A DNA stretch of 64,000 nucleotides from Xylocopa sonorina (taxonomy: Eukaryota > Arthropoda > Insecta > Hymenoptera > Apidae). The DNA is taken from assembly GCF_050948175.1 (NCBI RefSeq), contig NW_027490123.1, positions 1,488,001 to 1,552,000 of the forward strand. The letters run 5' to 3'. The number at the start of each line of letters is the position of its first letter. The first letter of the stretch is position 1. The position numbers and the translations under genes are program-made. This document shows, one piece after another, positions 52,668-63,361 of this stretch. Below the pieces are notes generated by a model, which saw only the letters and a list, made by a program, of their open reading frames with translations, was not told where the DNA came from and ran no database searches.

Positions 52668-53944
52668 TACGAAATCCATCAAGATCTGTATATCTATTGG
52701 CTATTACATGGATAACTTGTAGAATTCCATTTGTAATTGATAATTAGATTATAAATATTTATATGCTTTTATCAGAAATTTAAATACGTCAAAATTGCAG
52801 CACGCAGGTGTGTAAATATCACTTCGCGATCTCATTTCATTTTGGCAGTTATACATATATATAAGGATCGATCCAGGCATAAAACTTGATAATCTTTCAA
52901 CTATAAAATAATTATGGAACATTAGACTTTTTGCTAGCGTTGGTCCATTTTATCATTTTCGGAACTTATGAAGCAGCTAGAACTATAATAACAATGTACT
53001 TTATATCTTTGCACATTGTTTCCAAAGAAAATATTAGATATGAATAACTATGTTCATTTTATTATAAATGTATGAGTAAAGTTCAATCTACATGAATAAA
53101 TGTTTTCAAATTGTTGTAATTTATTTAATTCTTATCATTTAGCGATACAAAATGTATTACAAAAATATATAAAAATATATTTCACTTTAGTTTTTTCTAA
53201 TATTTTAAATATTTTATATTATCATATTAAAATTTTACAAAAAATAACAAAATTTTTAGAAGTAGGAATAATTTTTCCTTAATTAGTTAATATGTCGGTT
53301 TTTTTTAAGAAGACGGTATTTAATTTTTCAAAGAAAGTTTCGACTTTAAATTGACCATTAATTTCTCTAATTTCATTACTTTTCGTAGATCACCGCTAAT
53401 TTTCAACTTTTCCATTACAGCTTTGTCCATGCAAGTTTTAATTCTCCGAAAGATATATAATATTATGTTATTAGTAAAATTATTTTGCATTTCTAATTAA
53501 TTGAAATGTAAAAAATATATTTTTTTTTATGAGAAAGCATTGCGAAAAAATTTTGGGTATCCATTGCTAATGTTGTACCTAGTGGTTGACTAGGTTCTCC
53601 TCTAGCTGCCGCACCCCTTTACTATTTTTAAGATCCAAAAACCGTGTACCAACTTCGTCGCCTTTAAAATTTACGAAATTTACATATTAACCTTTAGTTA
53701 ATTATTTACACCTGGATTACATGCATAATGGGTAAAATCAGACATTCCTTTAGTTTTTTAGTATTGCCACATCGATTAAAGACTGATTAGTAACAGATTT
53801 ACTGTCTTTGAAAAAATATAAGTGTACATTGCATCACCCATTATTTCCAGCTTCCTACTATAATTTTGTGATACTGGCTGTTGTTGCTTGTAGTTAATAA
53901 TCCATAAATTATCGACGACTGGAGTTACCAACAACCGATAAAGT

Positions 53945-54690
53945 ATGCTATCACACACGGTTATGTATATCTCGTCAACACTTCAGAAGAATGTAAATCC
54001 CACTCTTCCTTGCGATGGAATAGCGTTTCTAGATGTCTACGTATCGAAGCAATACAGTTAGTAGATAAGATATTAAATGCAACGCGTATAGGTAAAGTAC
54101 AGTACAGTGTCTGCGTGTCAAAGCTTTAGACCTTTACTGCTCCATGCAATGCGATGTCGCATCTCGTAAACCTGTATGCATATCATTATGCTTGACTGAT
54201 TCTGTACTTCAAAAGAATACAACAACAAGGGCCATCACAATGTCTGCGTGTTAATACAGCGGAATTTTAATTGTCAATGCAATGTCATGGCGCATCTAAT
54301 TATAACGTTTCGAGGTAAGTAATCTGTAACCTTCTATGCATAGCATTATACTTATTTGCTTCCGAACATCAAAAGAATGTCAATCATACAGTTCCATGTA
54401 ACGGGATGGCGCTTCGCATTGCCTGCGTCTAAAGCAATGGCGTTCTACTGCCCCATGAAATACGATGACGCATCTTATTCCAACGTTTCAGAGTACGTGA
54501 GCTGTAATCTTCTATGAATACCGCTACGCTTATCTGCTTTTACACTTCATAAGAATGTGAATTCTGCAGTTATGTGCTACAGGAAGGGGGTTCATAGTGG
54601 CTATCTCTTAAAGCAATGGAGTTCTACTGCTCCATTCAATGCAATGTCGCACCTCATGTTCACGTTTCAAGGTAAATAGATAATATCATA
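53945..54690 (-). repeat. Diverged satellite, inverted orientation
   Basis: This begins with a fairly good monomer (ATATCTCGTCAACACTTCAG, TCTACGTATCGAAGCAATAC) and continues with the degenerate subfamily carrying CTTCTATGCATAGCATTAT. The period is about 175 bp. Orientation equals that of the 11.5-14.2 kb and 47.2-48.4 kb blocks. Confidence 0.8.
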
Positions 54691-56205
54691 ATATTAGAAA
54701 AATATAGCATAAAATGCGCCGTCGCATAGCATAGAGCAGTAGAAGTTTAATTATTTCACACGCAGACAGGCACAATAGAATTCGCGTTGTTTTGAAGTGT
54801 AGAAACAGTCAAGCATAAGGCCATGCATAGAGGATTACAGCTTACTTACTTTGAAATGTTGAAATGAAATGCGCCATCGCTTTGCATGGAGCACTAGAAC
54901 TCCATTGCTTTGTCACGCAGACACTATGAAACGCCATCTCATTTTATGGAACTGTAGAAATCATTTTTTTTTGGATGTGTTTAAGCAGATAAGCATAACT
55001 ATATTCACAAAAGATTACAGCTTACTGACTTCGAAATTTTGAAATCCGATGCACAGACGCATTGCATGGAGCATCAGAACTCTACGACTTTGACACGCAG
55101 ATATTATGAAGCGCTATTCTCTTGCATGAAACTGTATGTTTCGCATTATTTTGAAGAGTAGATGCAGATAATCATAATGTTACTAATAGAATATTACAGA
55201 TTCCTTACTTTGAAACGCTGAATTGAGATCCGCTATCGCATTGCATGGATAATTCACATATAATAATGTAAACTCCATTGCCTTGACACGCAAACACTAT
55301 GAAGCGCCATTCCGATGCATTGAACTGTAGAATTTACATCCCTGTAAAGTGTACTTAATTTATCCACAGGCGGACAGGTTGAGGTTCCATCCTGTCGCAT
55401 GGAACTATAGATCTCACATTCTTTTGAAGAGTAGAAGCAGCTAAGCATAATGCTATGTATACAAGATTACAGCTTAATCAATTTGAAACTTTGGAATGTG
55501 GTGCGTTTTCTAAATTGCATGCAACATTAGAACTTCATTGCTTTGACGCGCAGGTATTATGAAGCGAATTCTTGTTGCATAGAACAGTAGAATACACATG
55601 CCTTTGAAACGTAGAAGCAGATAGGCATAATGCTGTGCATAGACTATTGCAAAGATCTTATTTCGAATCGTTGAAATAAGATGTTACATCTCATTGCATG
55701 GAGTATTAGAAATCTATTGCATCGGCAGGCAGGCAGTTTGAAGCGCCAACCCGTTGCATGTAATCGTATAATTCACATTCTCTTGAAGTGTAGAAGGAGG
55801 TAAGCTTAATGCAATGCATAGAACACTAGAGCTTATTTACTTTGTAGTGTTAAACTGAGATACGCAATGGCGATGCGTGGAGCATTAGAACTCTTCTCCT
55901 TTGATTGTAGTCAATGTCAAACTCAAGAACGCTGCATAAAATTGTAGATATCGCATTCTTTAGAACTGTTGAAGCAAGTGAGCATTATGCGATGCACAGA
56001 AATGAGAAGCGCCATCGCAATGCATGGAGCATTCGATCCATATTGCTTTAACAGGTAGACCATATGAAGCCCCACATCGTTATAAGGAACTGCAGAATTC
56101 ACATTCTTTTGAAGTGTAGAAGTAGATATGCATATGGCTATGCATTAAATATTACAGCTTACTCATGTTCAAGCGATGAAACCAGTTGTGCTGTCGCATT
56201 GTGTT
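54691..56205 (+). repeat. Diverged satellite, forward orientation
   Basis: From about 54.69 kb the subfamily appears as its reverse complement relative to the preceding block (GCATGGAGCACTAGAACTCCATTGCTTTG, TTTTGAAGTGTAGAAGCAG, ATAAGCATAA words). About nine degenerate monomers follow. The switch point is near AATATCATAATATTAGAAA (54681), a short AT-rich palindrome. The block ends at the BEL/Pao LTR. Confidence 0.8.
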
Positions 56206-56768
56206 TGAGTACACGTAATGATGAGGCTTATTTTCGGTTGAGCTAACGATGGGTTTAAATCTTCGTCACGAACGTATTCGTCACCGTTGCAAAGTACGCC
56301 CTAATTTGTGTTACAGTAATAGGGAAGTAGGTAGATACAATTGGAGTTGACTCGGTATCTCAACGATCAACTATTATATTTAACTTAAAATAAATTGACA
56401 GAGGTTGAGTGCTTTTCATGTTTTTTGATGTGCCTGAATGCGAACTTCTACTAAGCTCTTAATCGATAAAGTCAGAATGTTTTATTGTAAATTCGTGTGG
56501 AGGAGTGATTAAGGGTGCGGCCAGCAAGATATATGGTATATTCAATTTGAAAGATCACTACGAATACTTAATTTTGATATTTATGATGGTGCGACATCCT
56601 GTTGCATTACGAGTTTATTACTGCAACGTGTCGGCTAGTGTTATTGCAGGATTTGTGAAATGAAGTGTCTGGCAATCAGATGTTTCGTTGAGTGAAGTAT
56701 GACAAGTGGCTGAATAAGGATGAACGGTTTAATTATTATAGCATGAGAAGCATGTCTTCCGCAAGACA
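56206..56768 (-). repeat. BEL/Pao LTR, minus-strand copy
   Basis: Reverse complement of the plus-strand LTR, recognised through shared blocks. Examples are TGTCTTGCG at its start (complement of 56760-56768), a GCTATAATAATT block and the TAATAGGGAAGTAG complement near 56313. It lacks about 110 bp present in the other LTR (near 62920-63030). Its 3' end is near the satellite boundary at 56206 and is approximate. Confidence 0.8.
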
Positions 56769-56899
56769 TCCTCCTCCCGTTGAAAGGCTAGTGAGCAACT
56801 AAATGAATATGTGATGTAATAAGAGGTAATAGTGTGTGTATGTGTGATCGTGTGCTTACGTACTTACTGTTGCTTTGGTCTTCGGATGAGTTGCATCCT

Positions 56900-58218
56900 T
56901 GATGGATTCCGCGAAATCTCCTCCCTTTGTTTGAATCGGCAATGGAACAAGTTTTTTGACACTTAGGTCAAACGTGTTCGAAACCGTCCTAACGGTGACT
57001 CCGTGCTTGATGCTATTAAAACCGGGATAGGTTTAGATCACTCGTCCTAGTGGCCATTGCATGGACAGCGTGTTTTCTTCTGTCTAAGGAGGAAGATCGT
57101 TCCCTACGTAATCCGATGATTACACATCGTCCATTTGATGCGGCTAGTGGGCTCGTTTAAATATTCGCGATGCCAACGAGTCCAAAGGCATTATCGCACC
57201 TTTTGGACATGTTGCCAACTAGATGAACAATTGGATTGCGTGTCTTCATATAGTTGTGTTTCCGTAGAATCGTGAGAGCACCGCCAATTAGGAAATGTCC
57301 CGGGATGAGGACTAACAGGTCATTTGGATCTGAGGAAATTGGAGTGAGTGGGCGGGAATTAAGGATAGCTCCGATTTGGGTTATAAGGGTTGTAAATTTC
57401 TCTATTGCGAACAGCTCAGTTTTTGCAACGCTCGTTAAATGGTGCTTGGAGGGTTTTACTGCGGCCTCCCAGAGGCTTACAAAATATGGTGCCTTTGGTG
57501 CGATGAAGTGCCAGTTGATTGATTGATTTGATAAAAATAACGTGACTTCTTTGTGGTGTTCTTCTGAACGTAGTAACTCCTTAATCTCTTGAAACTCATT
57601 ATTTGCTCCGACTAAGTTTGTTTGAGATATTGTCAGAGTATAGATTTATGCGTAATCCCCGTCTTGCGATGAATATTTGTAGAGCAGCGATGAAAGCTTC
57701 ACTAGTGAGGTCGTGGACAATTTCGAGATGAACAGCTTTTACTGCCAGGCAGACGAAAACAACCACATAATTCTTTTTTCTTCTATAATTATGGTATTGC
57801 CGCTCTTTAATGAAAAAGGGTCCGCAATAATTGATGCCTACATTGATGAAGAGTCGAGATTGGGTGATGCGTTCTTTCGGTAGATTGCCCATACAGTAAT
57901 TGACTGCTGGTGGGTTGGTGCGGCAGTAAAGATCACAACCCCGTATTGCTTTCCAGACTTGGCTTTGGCTGTCAATGGGTCAATGTTTTCAGCTTATGCT
58001 GTATAATGCTGTTTGGTTTCCAGCGTGTAAATATGTGAGATGTTCGTTTATAATGATACGTATAGTTACATGAGTTTTCGGCAGAATTATGGGGAGTTTC
58101 TGGGAGAATGGTAGTGGTGAATGTGCAATCGACCACCCTCTCTCAGGATTCCATCTTCGTAAAGGAATGCATTCAATCTTGTCAATTTCCCTTGATTTGG
58201 TTGTGCCTCTTGTATTGG
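56900..58218 (-). pseudogene. BEL/Pao integrase and pol C-terminus, frameshifted
   Basis: Before the catalytic core, frames drift but still give LPIILPKTHVTIRIIINEHL and YLHAGNQTALY, the zinc-binding N-terminal region. The core is open at 57599-57892: LPKERITQSRLF, NYCGPFFIKE, VCLAVKAVHLEIVHD and YSDN. In a second frame follow INWHFIAPKAPYFVSLWEAA, the segment with the catalytic Glu, and then ILNSRPLTPISSDPNDLLVL. The pol tail is near 56910-57010 (VKKLVPLPIQ). The order and motifs match BEL/Pao integrases (D, D, E triad). At least three frame changes are needed to follow it. Confidence 0.87.
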
Positions 58219-59657
58219 CATCCGTTGAGAAGCCGTGTAATTTCACCGGGGATGACTCTAACAGTGGCCTTCAGCACGCCGACCTCGATGTGGTCGGGTC
58301 CTGGTGCTTTTTTATTATTGAATGTCCTAACTGCACTCGCGACTTCCGCTTCCGTGAAGGGAGCGGCGTCGGGAGTGTCGGGTGCGATGCGTGCACTCTC
58401 CCTGATTTCACGCTGCGCCGGCGTGTCTTCTACTTCCCGGTCGTCTGGAATGTGGACCCTCAGGAGCAAGCTGGCGGTTTCGCGGCTATCATGCGTTGTT
58501 TCACTACCACGCCGGAGGGTACTGAGTACTCTCTCGACTCGAAGTTTGTTCACCTCGAATTTATATACGATACTCCAGGGCCCCGAGTTCCCGTTCGACG
58601 TTACGAATCGCTGCCAGCTTTCGAGTTTCGTCCGCTTCACCTTCCTACTATATTCTCGCAAAGAAGTGCGATACTTTCGTAGTTTTTCATGGCGAGCGGT
58701 TTCTTCTCTTTCCTCCTGGTGGGCGCGACGTAGACGGTACACGGACTTCTTTAATTTCATAAGTTCGCGGGTCCACCACGGGTTGGACTTTCTAAAAATT
58801 CTTTTCCGTGGTATTGACGCGGCACAGGCATCGGAGATGACTTCTGTGAGCGTTTCTGCCATCCTTTCGACTTCTGCCATAGACTCGAGCCTTAAGGTTT
58901 CGAGCCTCGATCTAGATTGATCGGCCAGGCGTTCGGAGAAGAGCTCCCAATCGGCCCGACGAGTGTCGAACCGAGTGCTCGCTTCGCCCCGTCCCGCCGC
59001 TTCGGCTCTCGGCACTCTTAGCCCGATATCTATGGCGTTATGATCGCTGTTTACCCAGCCACTCCTGACCCTCCAGCCCCGAACAAAGGGGAGCATGGAT
59101 GGCGACGCTAGGGTAACATCGATAAAAGACGAACCCCTGGTCGACCAGTAGGTAGGCGGCTGTTCAACATCGTTCACAACTTCCATGCCAAACGCTCGAA
59201 TGAGCTCCTCGAATTGAGCTCCTCTATCGTCTGTGATCTGCGGCCCCCAGAGTGACGACCGAGCGTTGGCATCTAGCGAAACTAAGAGCCTCTGCCCCCT
59301 CAGGGAACGAAACACCACTTCGAGGTGCCTGAGGTGCCCCTCGATATCGTCGCTAAACTGGAAGTAGCATGACACGACGTATACCGAGAAGCCGGGCGCC
59401 AACACCTCCGCGCAAACAGAGTGCGGGGTGCTAAGCTGCGAGACGAAAACCATTTCGAATCGAGGGTTGCAAACGGCGACCGCCGCCCACGGGTATTGTG
59501 AGCCGATGGCCGCCACCTTCGTTCCGATTCCTAAACCGCTCACGGTGTGGCTCGAGCCCAGCGTTCTATTGTATGGTTCCTGTAATAGCAGGACGTCTAA
59601 ACGCTTCTGGATTACGAGCTGACGCACCTCTCCTGATACTGTAGCTGAATGCTGCAT
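58219..59657 (-). pseudogene. Family B ORF2 of B2: intact endonuclease, truncated RT
   Basis: Open from 59657 through the junction (the frame runs on to 58182 with about a dozen foreign residues, ending HNQIKGN). The endonuclease is complete and free of stops: LLLQEPYNRTLGSS, SLDANARSSLWGPQ, SFIDVTLASPSM and GWVNSDHNAIDIGL. The linker includes NPWWTRELMKLKK, which B1 lost by deletion. RT begins (KKAPGPDHIEVGVLK) and ends at ITRLLNGC. Because catalytic motifs A and C are absent, it cannot reverse-transcribe. It is the best copy for defining the endonuclease of this family. Confidence 0.85.
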
Positions 59658-59809
59658 ATTCAGCTGTAGGATTCTAATTCCCGTGGACGCAATTACGGAC
59701 GCGGACGTCTGCGTCGACGTCGGTACGGTCGCGGTCGCGGTCGCGGTTGCGATGGGATCGGATTGGGTCGCGGTCCGGGCGGTATCGCGGCGCTAATATT
59801 CGCCTATAT

Positions 59810-60190
59810 TTATTCGATTTCGCGGTTTTCTACTTTGGACTCAGCCGGAGATTCCGAATCCGACCTGAGTTCCTCGTCGCATCTAATTAGGCGGACTTGG
59901 ACAGCGCGAAGGCTGTAACCTTGAGGCCGCGCCAAAGTGTTCGCAGGAGTACACCCAGCCGCGGCATGGCGATGAAGCCTGAGGGTGGCCGTCATCGAGC
60001 GCGTTACCGGGCGGCTATGCTGCTCGACAATGGGGCCAACACCAGGGGACGAGGTCACGGGCCGAAGATTTTTCTCCCGCCTTGACCTATTCATCGCCAC
60101 GATAACCTCACCCAGTCCTGCTCTCACCCGGTGATCCGCACGGAGGGCTATTTTACCTCCGGAATATTTAGAACCAGATGTGGCCATCAT
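59810..60190 (-). CDS. Family B ORF1 of B2
   Basis: A 126-codon frame closely similar to ORF1 of B1. Shared segments are SRRxKNLRPVTSS, VGPIVEQHSRPVTRSM, LRLHRHAAAGC, ARPQGYSLRAVQ, RLIRCDE and SDSESPAESKVENREI. It ends early because GAATAA replaces the B1 continuation, so the Pro/Arg-rich tail is not translated, although its DNA is still present (59700-59800). One Thr codon is missing in frame relative to B1. No zinc knuckle. Function unknown. It shares the tandem ATG start and upstream context with B1. Confidence 0.55.
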   Translation of the reverse strand: MMATSGSKYSGGKIALRADHRVRAGLGEVIVAMNRSRREKNLRPVTSSPGVGPIVEQHSRPVTRSMTATLRLHRHAAAGCTPANTLARPQGYSLRAVQVRLIRCDEELRSDSESPAESKVENREIE

Positions 60191-61749
60191 GATTTTTCGA
60201 GAAAAGGGGGGTTAACGCTTCCTACTTCGAGTAAAGGTGGGGTCGTCGATTCCCATCGGCGCGCGTCGGACGCCGCTCTGCCTCGTGGTGCTTTTTTATG
60301 TTTCGGGGGGGGGGGGGGTAGGGTCGTCGCTCCCCATCAGCGCGCACCAGCGCTGCCCTGCCCGGGCCGCGGCCTCCGGTTTTCCGATTTTCCGGTTAAT
60401 ACGCAAGGGAGACGCACGCTAGAGCCGCTTCTGTTTTATGTTCCTGTTTGTATGTGTGAGGTATATCTTTTCTGCAGCGAACACTGCCGAGGATATACGT
60501 GTGTAGTATTTTAGTGTGTTGTAGATCGTCCGCCGACGATTTTCGAGTTCCAACATCGAACTAGGGTATCCCTGGTCTACCTGCGGCACCCTTTACGGCG
60601 TTCGGCAGGTAGCTGGGACCCTTGCGATGACTAGCTTCGAGCTATTCACCTGTATGTTTACGTTTTACTTAAGTTTTTCTACTTAAGTCTTTTTTGGGAC
60701 TCGTATATTTTTATTTCGAGGCCGCGGTCCTGTTTGATAGAACCCACGCAAGAGCCTCGTCGGTGGCCGCAGTCTGGCAATTTTTGGACACTCGCTGGAG
60801 CCTCCTCTGGAAGTTGTACATTAATACGTTATACATGACGAGGACTCACGCCAGGGCTCCTCGGAGGAGATCGCGGTCCTGTTCCTGTGAGGATTTGAAC
60901 TCACGCAAGTCTCGTTATTTCCGGTGAGCCGCGGTCCGGCCATGCTCCCTCCCGTGCTTCCGCGAGAGGTCCAGCTCATGCTTAGGCTCTCTCGCAAGAG
61001 TCACCGGTGGAGGCCGCGGTTCTGTATGAGTCAGGACACTCGCAGGGGCCTCGTTACACAGATGTTTGTGTTCGTGTGTAAGTGTGTGTGTTTAGTGTAC
61101 CTCGTTCCTGCTGTGCGCACAGCAGAGGGTATACGCGGTTGATTCCTCGTTCCGGTGGTATATCGGGACGAGTTATCGAAGGTCTTAACGAAAGCGGGCC
61201 GTCCGTGGGCGGAATTTGGGGTCTCGTATTCGAAATTGGGTGTCTGCTGATCGTCCGTCAAACATTGAGAAATATTTATCGAAAATACTTGAAAATATTC
61301 GGCCGGTCGATTGGGGCCCTTGCGACGGTCGAGTACGTGGTTAACCGCCTGGAAGATTCGTATTGCGGCCACTTGGCTCGTTCGAGACCCCTTTTTTTTA
61401 TGTCTCAGCCAAATACGAGCCAGGTCATATGTGCACGTTTACCTTGGGAAGCGAGTAGGCCGGTCGGCGAGAGATAGCCGCTAGTTCCCCGACATCTAAA
61501 CTCGAGCCGGAACCTCGCGTGGCAGGTGTTATTTCCAGTAGCGATTTGGCAGTCGAGAATATTTATTTACAAAATGTTTCCTAGGATAATATTATAATAT
61601 TCGAAAATATTCTCTTTGAAGACATTTGCTTCGGGACCGTGCCCCACCGGTCCCGTTTTTCGTAGGTCATAAAAATAGCCGCAGGTACCTGGGGTTTACC
61701 CCGAGTGTCAGCGGCATGTTGCCTTCGAGAAAGTCTTTGGATAAGAATT
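60191..61749 (-). promoter_or_regulatory. 5' UTR of B2
   Basis: Counterpart of 18287-19866, with the same GCGAGTGTCC / ACCGCGG repeat set (about 60720-61080 here), the same ACTTAAGT and CGTAAAC words, and a 14-G run at about 60305-60318 where B1 has few. The length is nearly identical to B1. Conservation over the whole leader supports a full-length 5' end in both copies and a functional leader in the ancestor. Confidence 0.5.
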
Positions 61750-62462
61750 GGAGTGATTGAGTTCAGCTACCGTTCAAACTCCCTTCTCGGTATGAGATCT
61801 TTCTGCTGTCGAACCTGTGATCGTGACAAACCCGTCGATACGTGTCGCCAGTCGTCGATGTTCATTCTTGTTTGCATTTCCGATACGCGACTTGCTACGA
61901 ATGTTTATAGGGTGTGTGACGATCTTTTGAGCCAATGTAAAGTGATGGTGGAATCTGTCCAGGGAACCGTGCGATTGCACTCTAGCTGTAGGACCTGGCG
62001 AGTCGTGATCATTAACAACGTAAGCAGTAGTGCTCCGCACAATTCGGGTCGTGGAATCGATTGGCTTTTTACGGTTGCTACTTTTGCTTTCGCATGAGGA
62101 GTTCTGCTGGTATATTACTTGCTGGCCCTTACTTATCGACGGATTGTAGGCAGATAGAAGGTCCATAGGCTTCCTTGCTGGCGTCACAGAATCCATGAAT
62201 CTCCATGTATTTTGTCTTATTGATAACTGAAAGATGTGCAGTGGCAGTTGAGCACAGTACATTATCCCCTCGGTACGAATAGCCGTCGGTAGTGATTCTT
62301 CCCAATCCACCATCAGGGTGGAAATCTTCTTCAGCAGGCTCTTGGCTACGATTAGAACTGGACCAAGGAGGCCTGATGGGTCGTATATTTTCGCGATTTC
62401 AGAACTGATTGAGCGTTTGGCGATGCACGGTATGGGTGATTCAGTTTTCACTGTATACACAT
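61750..62462 (-). pseudogene. BEL/Pao RT C-terminal part and RNase H, frameshifted
   Basis: On the minus strand: KRSISSEIAKIYDPSGLLGP then VLIVAKSLLKKI and VDWEESLP, the conserved RT-connection segment of BEL/Pao. In another frame comes the RNase H start, MEIHGFCDASKEAYG, at about 62204-62160. Later come a DSTITLHWLK block at about 61960-61931 and a WRHVSTG-like block. At the left the sequence is cut by the 5' end of B2. At the right it stops at satellite without the YVDD part of RT. It is inactive. Confidence 0.87.
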
Positions 62463-62656
62463 AGTAGTATCTGCGTGTCTTGAAAGTAAAGATCTAGTGC
62501 TCCATGCAATTCGATGTCGCATTTCATTTTAGCGTTTCAATGTGAGTAAGCTGTAGTCTTCTATGCATAGTATTATGCTTGTCTTCTTCTACACTTCAAA
62601 TGAAGTTTGAAAGCACTGCGTGTCAAAGCAGTAGAGTTGTAATGTTGCATGCAATG
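62463..62656 (-). repeat. Diverged satellite between the two BEL/Pao elements
   Basis: About one monomer in inverted orientation: CGATGTCGCATTTCATTTTA, CTTCTATGCATAGTATTATG and CTACACTTCAAATGAAG. It belongs to the degenerate subfamily. The satellite left of the minus-strand BEL/Pao element (54.7-56.2 kb) has the opposite orientation. Confidence 0.8.
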
Positions 62657-63361
62657 TGTCTTGCGACATACATACGATTTATGCTATAATAATTGAGCCA
62701 TTTATCTTTGTTCAGACACTCGTCATAATTTACTCAACGAAATATCTGGCTACCAAACACCTAATGCACAGATACTACAAAATCGCTGTTAAACACATAA
62801 CAGCAAAAAGCTCTTAAAGCAGCAGGATGTCGTCTCATCATAAATTTCAAAATTAAGTCGTCGTAGTGAATCTTAAAATTGTATATAGCATATAGCTGGC
62901 CGTTTTACTGCTTTATTGCCTGCTCCTCTCATTGGTCGCAACCGACCTACAATCCTTGGTCCCACCCTTCGCGCCTTCTTGTCATCTGACAGTTTCTGAA
63001 AAAGAAGCAAATTTTCAGATTTTTCACCAATAACGTCTCATCTGATTGCCACACCCATGACCACTCCTCCCCACAAATTCACTTTAAAACAACAACACTT
63101 CATGGCTGAAGAGCTTAGTAGAAATTCTGATTCGGACACATCAGAGAATATGAAAAACACTCAATTTTCATTAATTCATTTTACGTTAAATATAATTCTT
63201 TGTTAAGGAATCGTATCAATTCCAATTATATCTATCTACTTCCCTATTACTATAACACGTATTAGAGTGCACGTTGCAATGGTGACGAAAAGGTTCGTGA
63301 CGAAAATTTACGTCCATCGTTGAGTTATCATCCGAAAAGAAGCCTCGTCGTAACGCGTGCA
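62657..63361 (+). repeat. BEL/Pao 5' LTR, plus-strand copy
   Basis: It starts with TGTCTTGCG at 62657, directly after satellite, and ends near GCGTGCA at 63361. The length is about 705 bp. It matches the reverse complement of 56206-56768 over several hundred bases, but with an extra segment of about 110 bp near 62920-63030. Downstream, TGGTCGTCCGAGCC at 63366 is in the position of a tRNA primer-binding site. The matching tRNA is not identified. Confidence 0.8.

Larger units (their letters stand above)
49215..53944. other. AT-rich, mostly unique tract with a few coding-like segments
   Basis: The only long part of the window without obvious repeats. Most of it shows no gene. Local features are noted separately: a possible exon at 50645-50944, short coding-like stretches between 51.0 and 52.43 kb, and a CA/CG microsatellite near 52628. 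A CACCCTGTATATT string near 50631 resembles the terminal motif of small insect transposons, but I found no partner terminus. Confidence 0.5.
58219..61749 (-). mobile_element. Family B retrotransposon copy B2, 3'-truncated, inside BEL/Pao
   Basis: A minus-strand copy of family B with the same 5' end as B1 (61749 corresponds to 18287). It has the full 5' UTR, ORF1, and ORF2 through the endonuclease into the first part of RT. It stops at 58219, directly after LLNGC of RT, against BEL/Pao integrase sequence. It lies between the RNase H and integrase parts of the BEL/Pao element. Loss of the 3' end is contrary to the usual 5' truncation of non-LTR insertions, so a later deletion or recombination is likely. 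Confidence 0.85.
56206..62462 (-). mobile_element. BEL/Pao LTR retrotransposon (minus strand), split and 5'-truncated
   Basis: On the minus strand, from right to left: the end of RT with RNase H (61750-62462), an inserted family B element (58219-61749), integrase (about 57190-58218), the pol C-terminus to about 56910, and the 3' LTR (56206-56768). The 5' LTR, gag, protease and most of RT are absent. At 62462 the element stops against satellite. The LTR is the same type as the one at 62657-63361, which belongs to a plus-strand copy. Multiple frameshifts make it inactive. BEL/Pao elements use an RT made cDNA and a DDE integrase for insertion. Confidence 0.87.

Noticed and set aside
57254..57526. 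Plus-strand open frame of 90 codons
   Set aside because: The minus strand here encodes the BEL/Pao integrase with LWEAA and SRPLTPISSDPND, so the plus frame is its shadow.
58089..58920. Plus-strand open frames of 197 and 270 codons
   Set aside because: They are antisense to the family B ORF2 of B2, whose endonuclease and RT motifs are clear on the minus strand.
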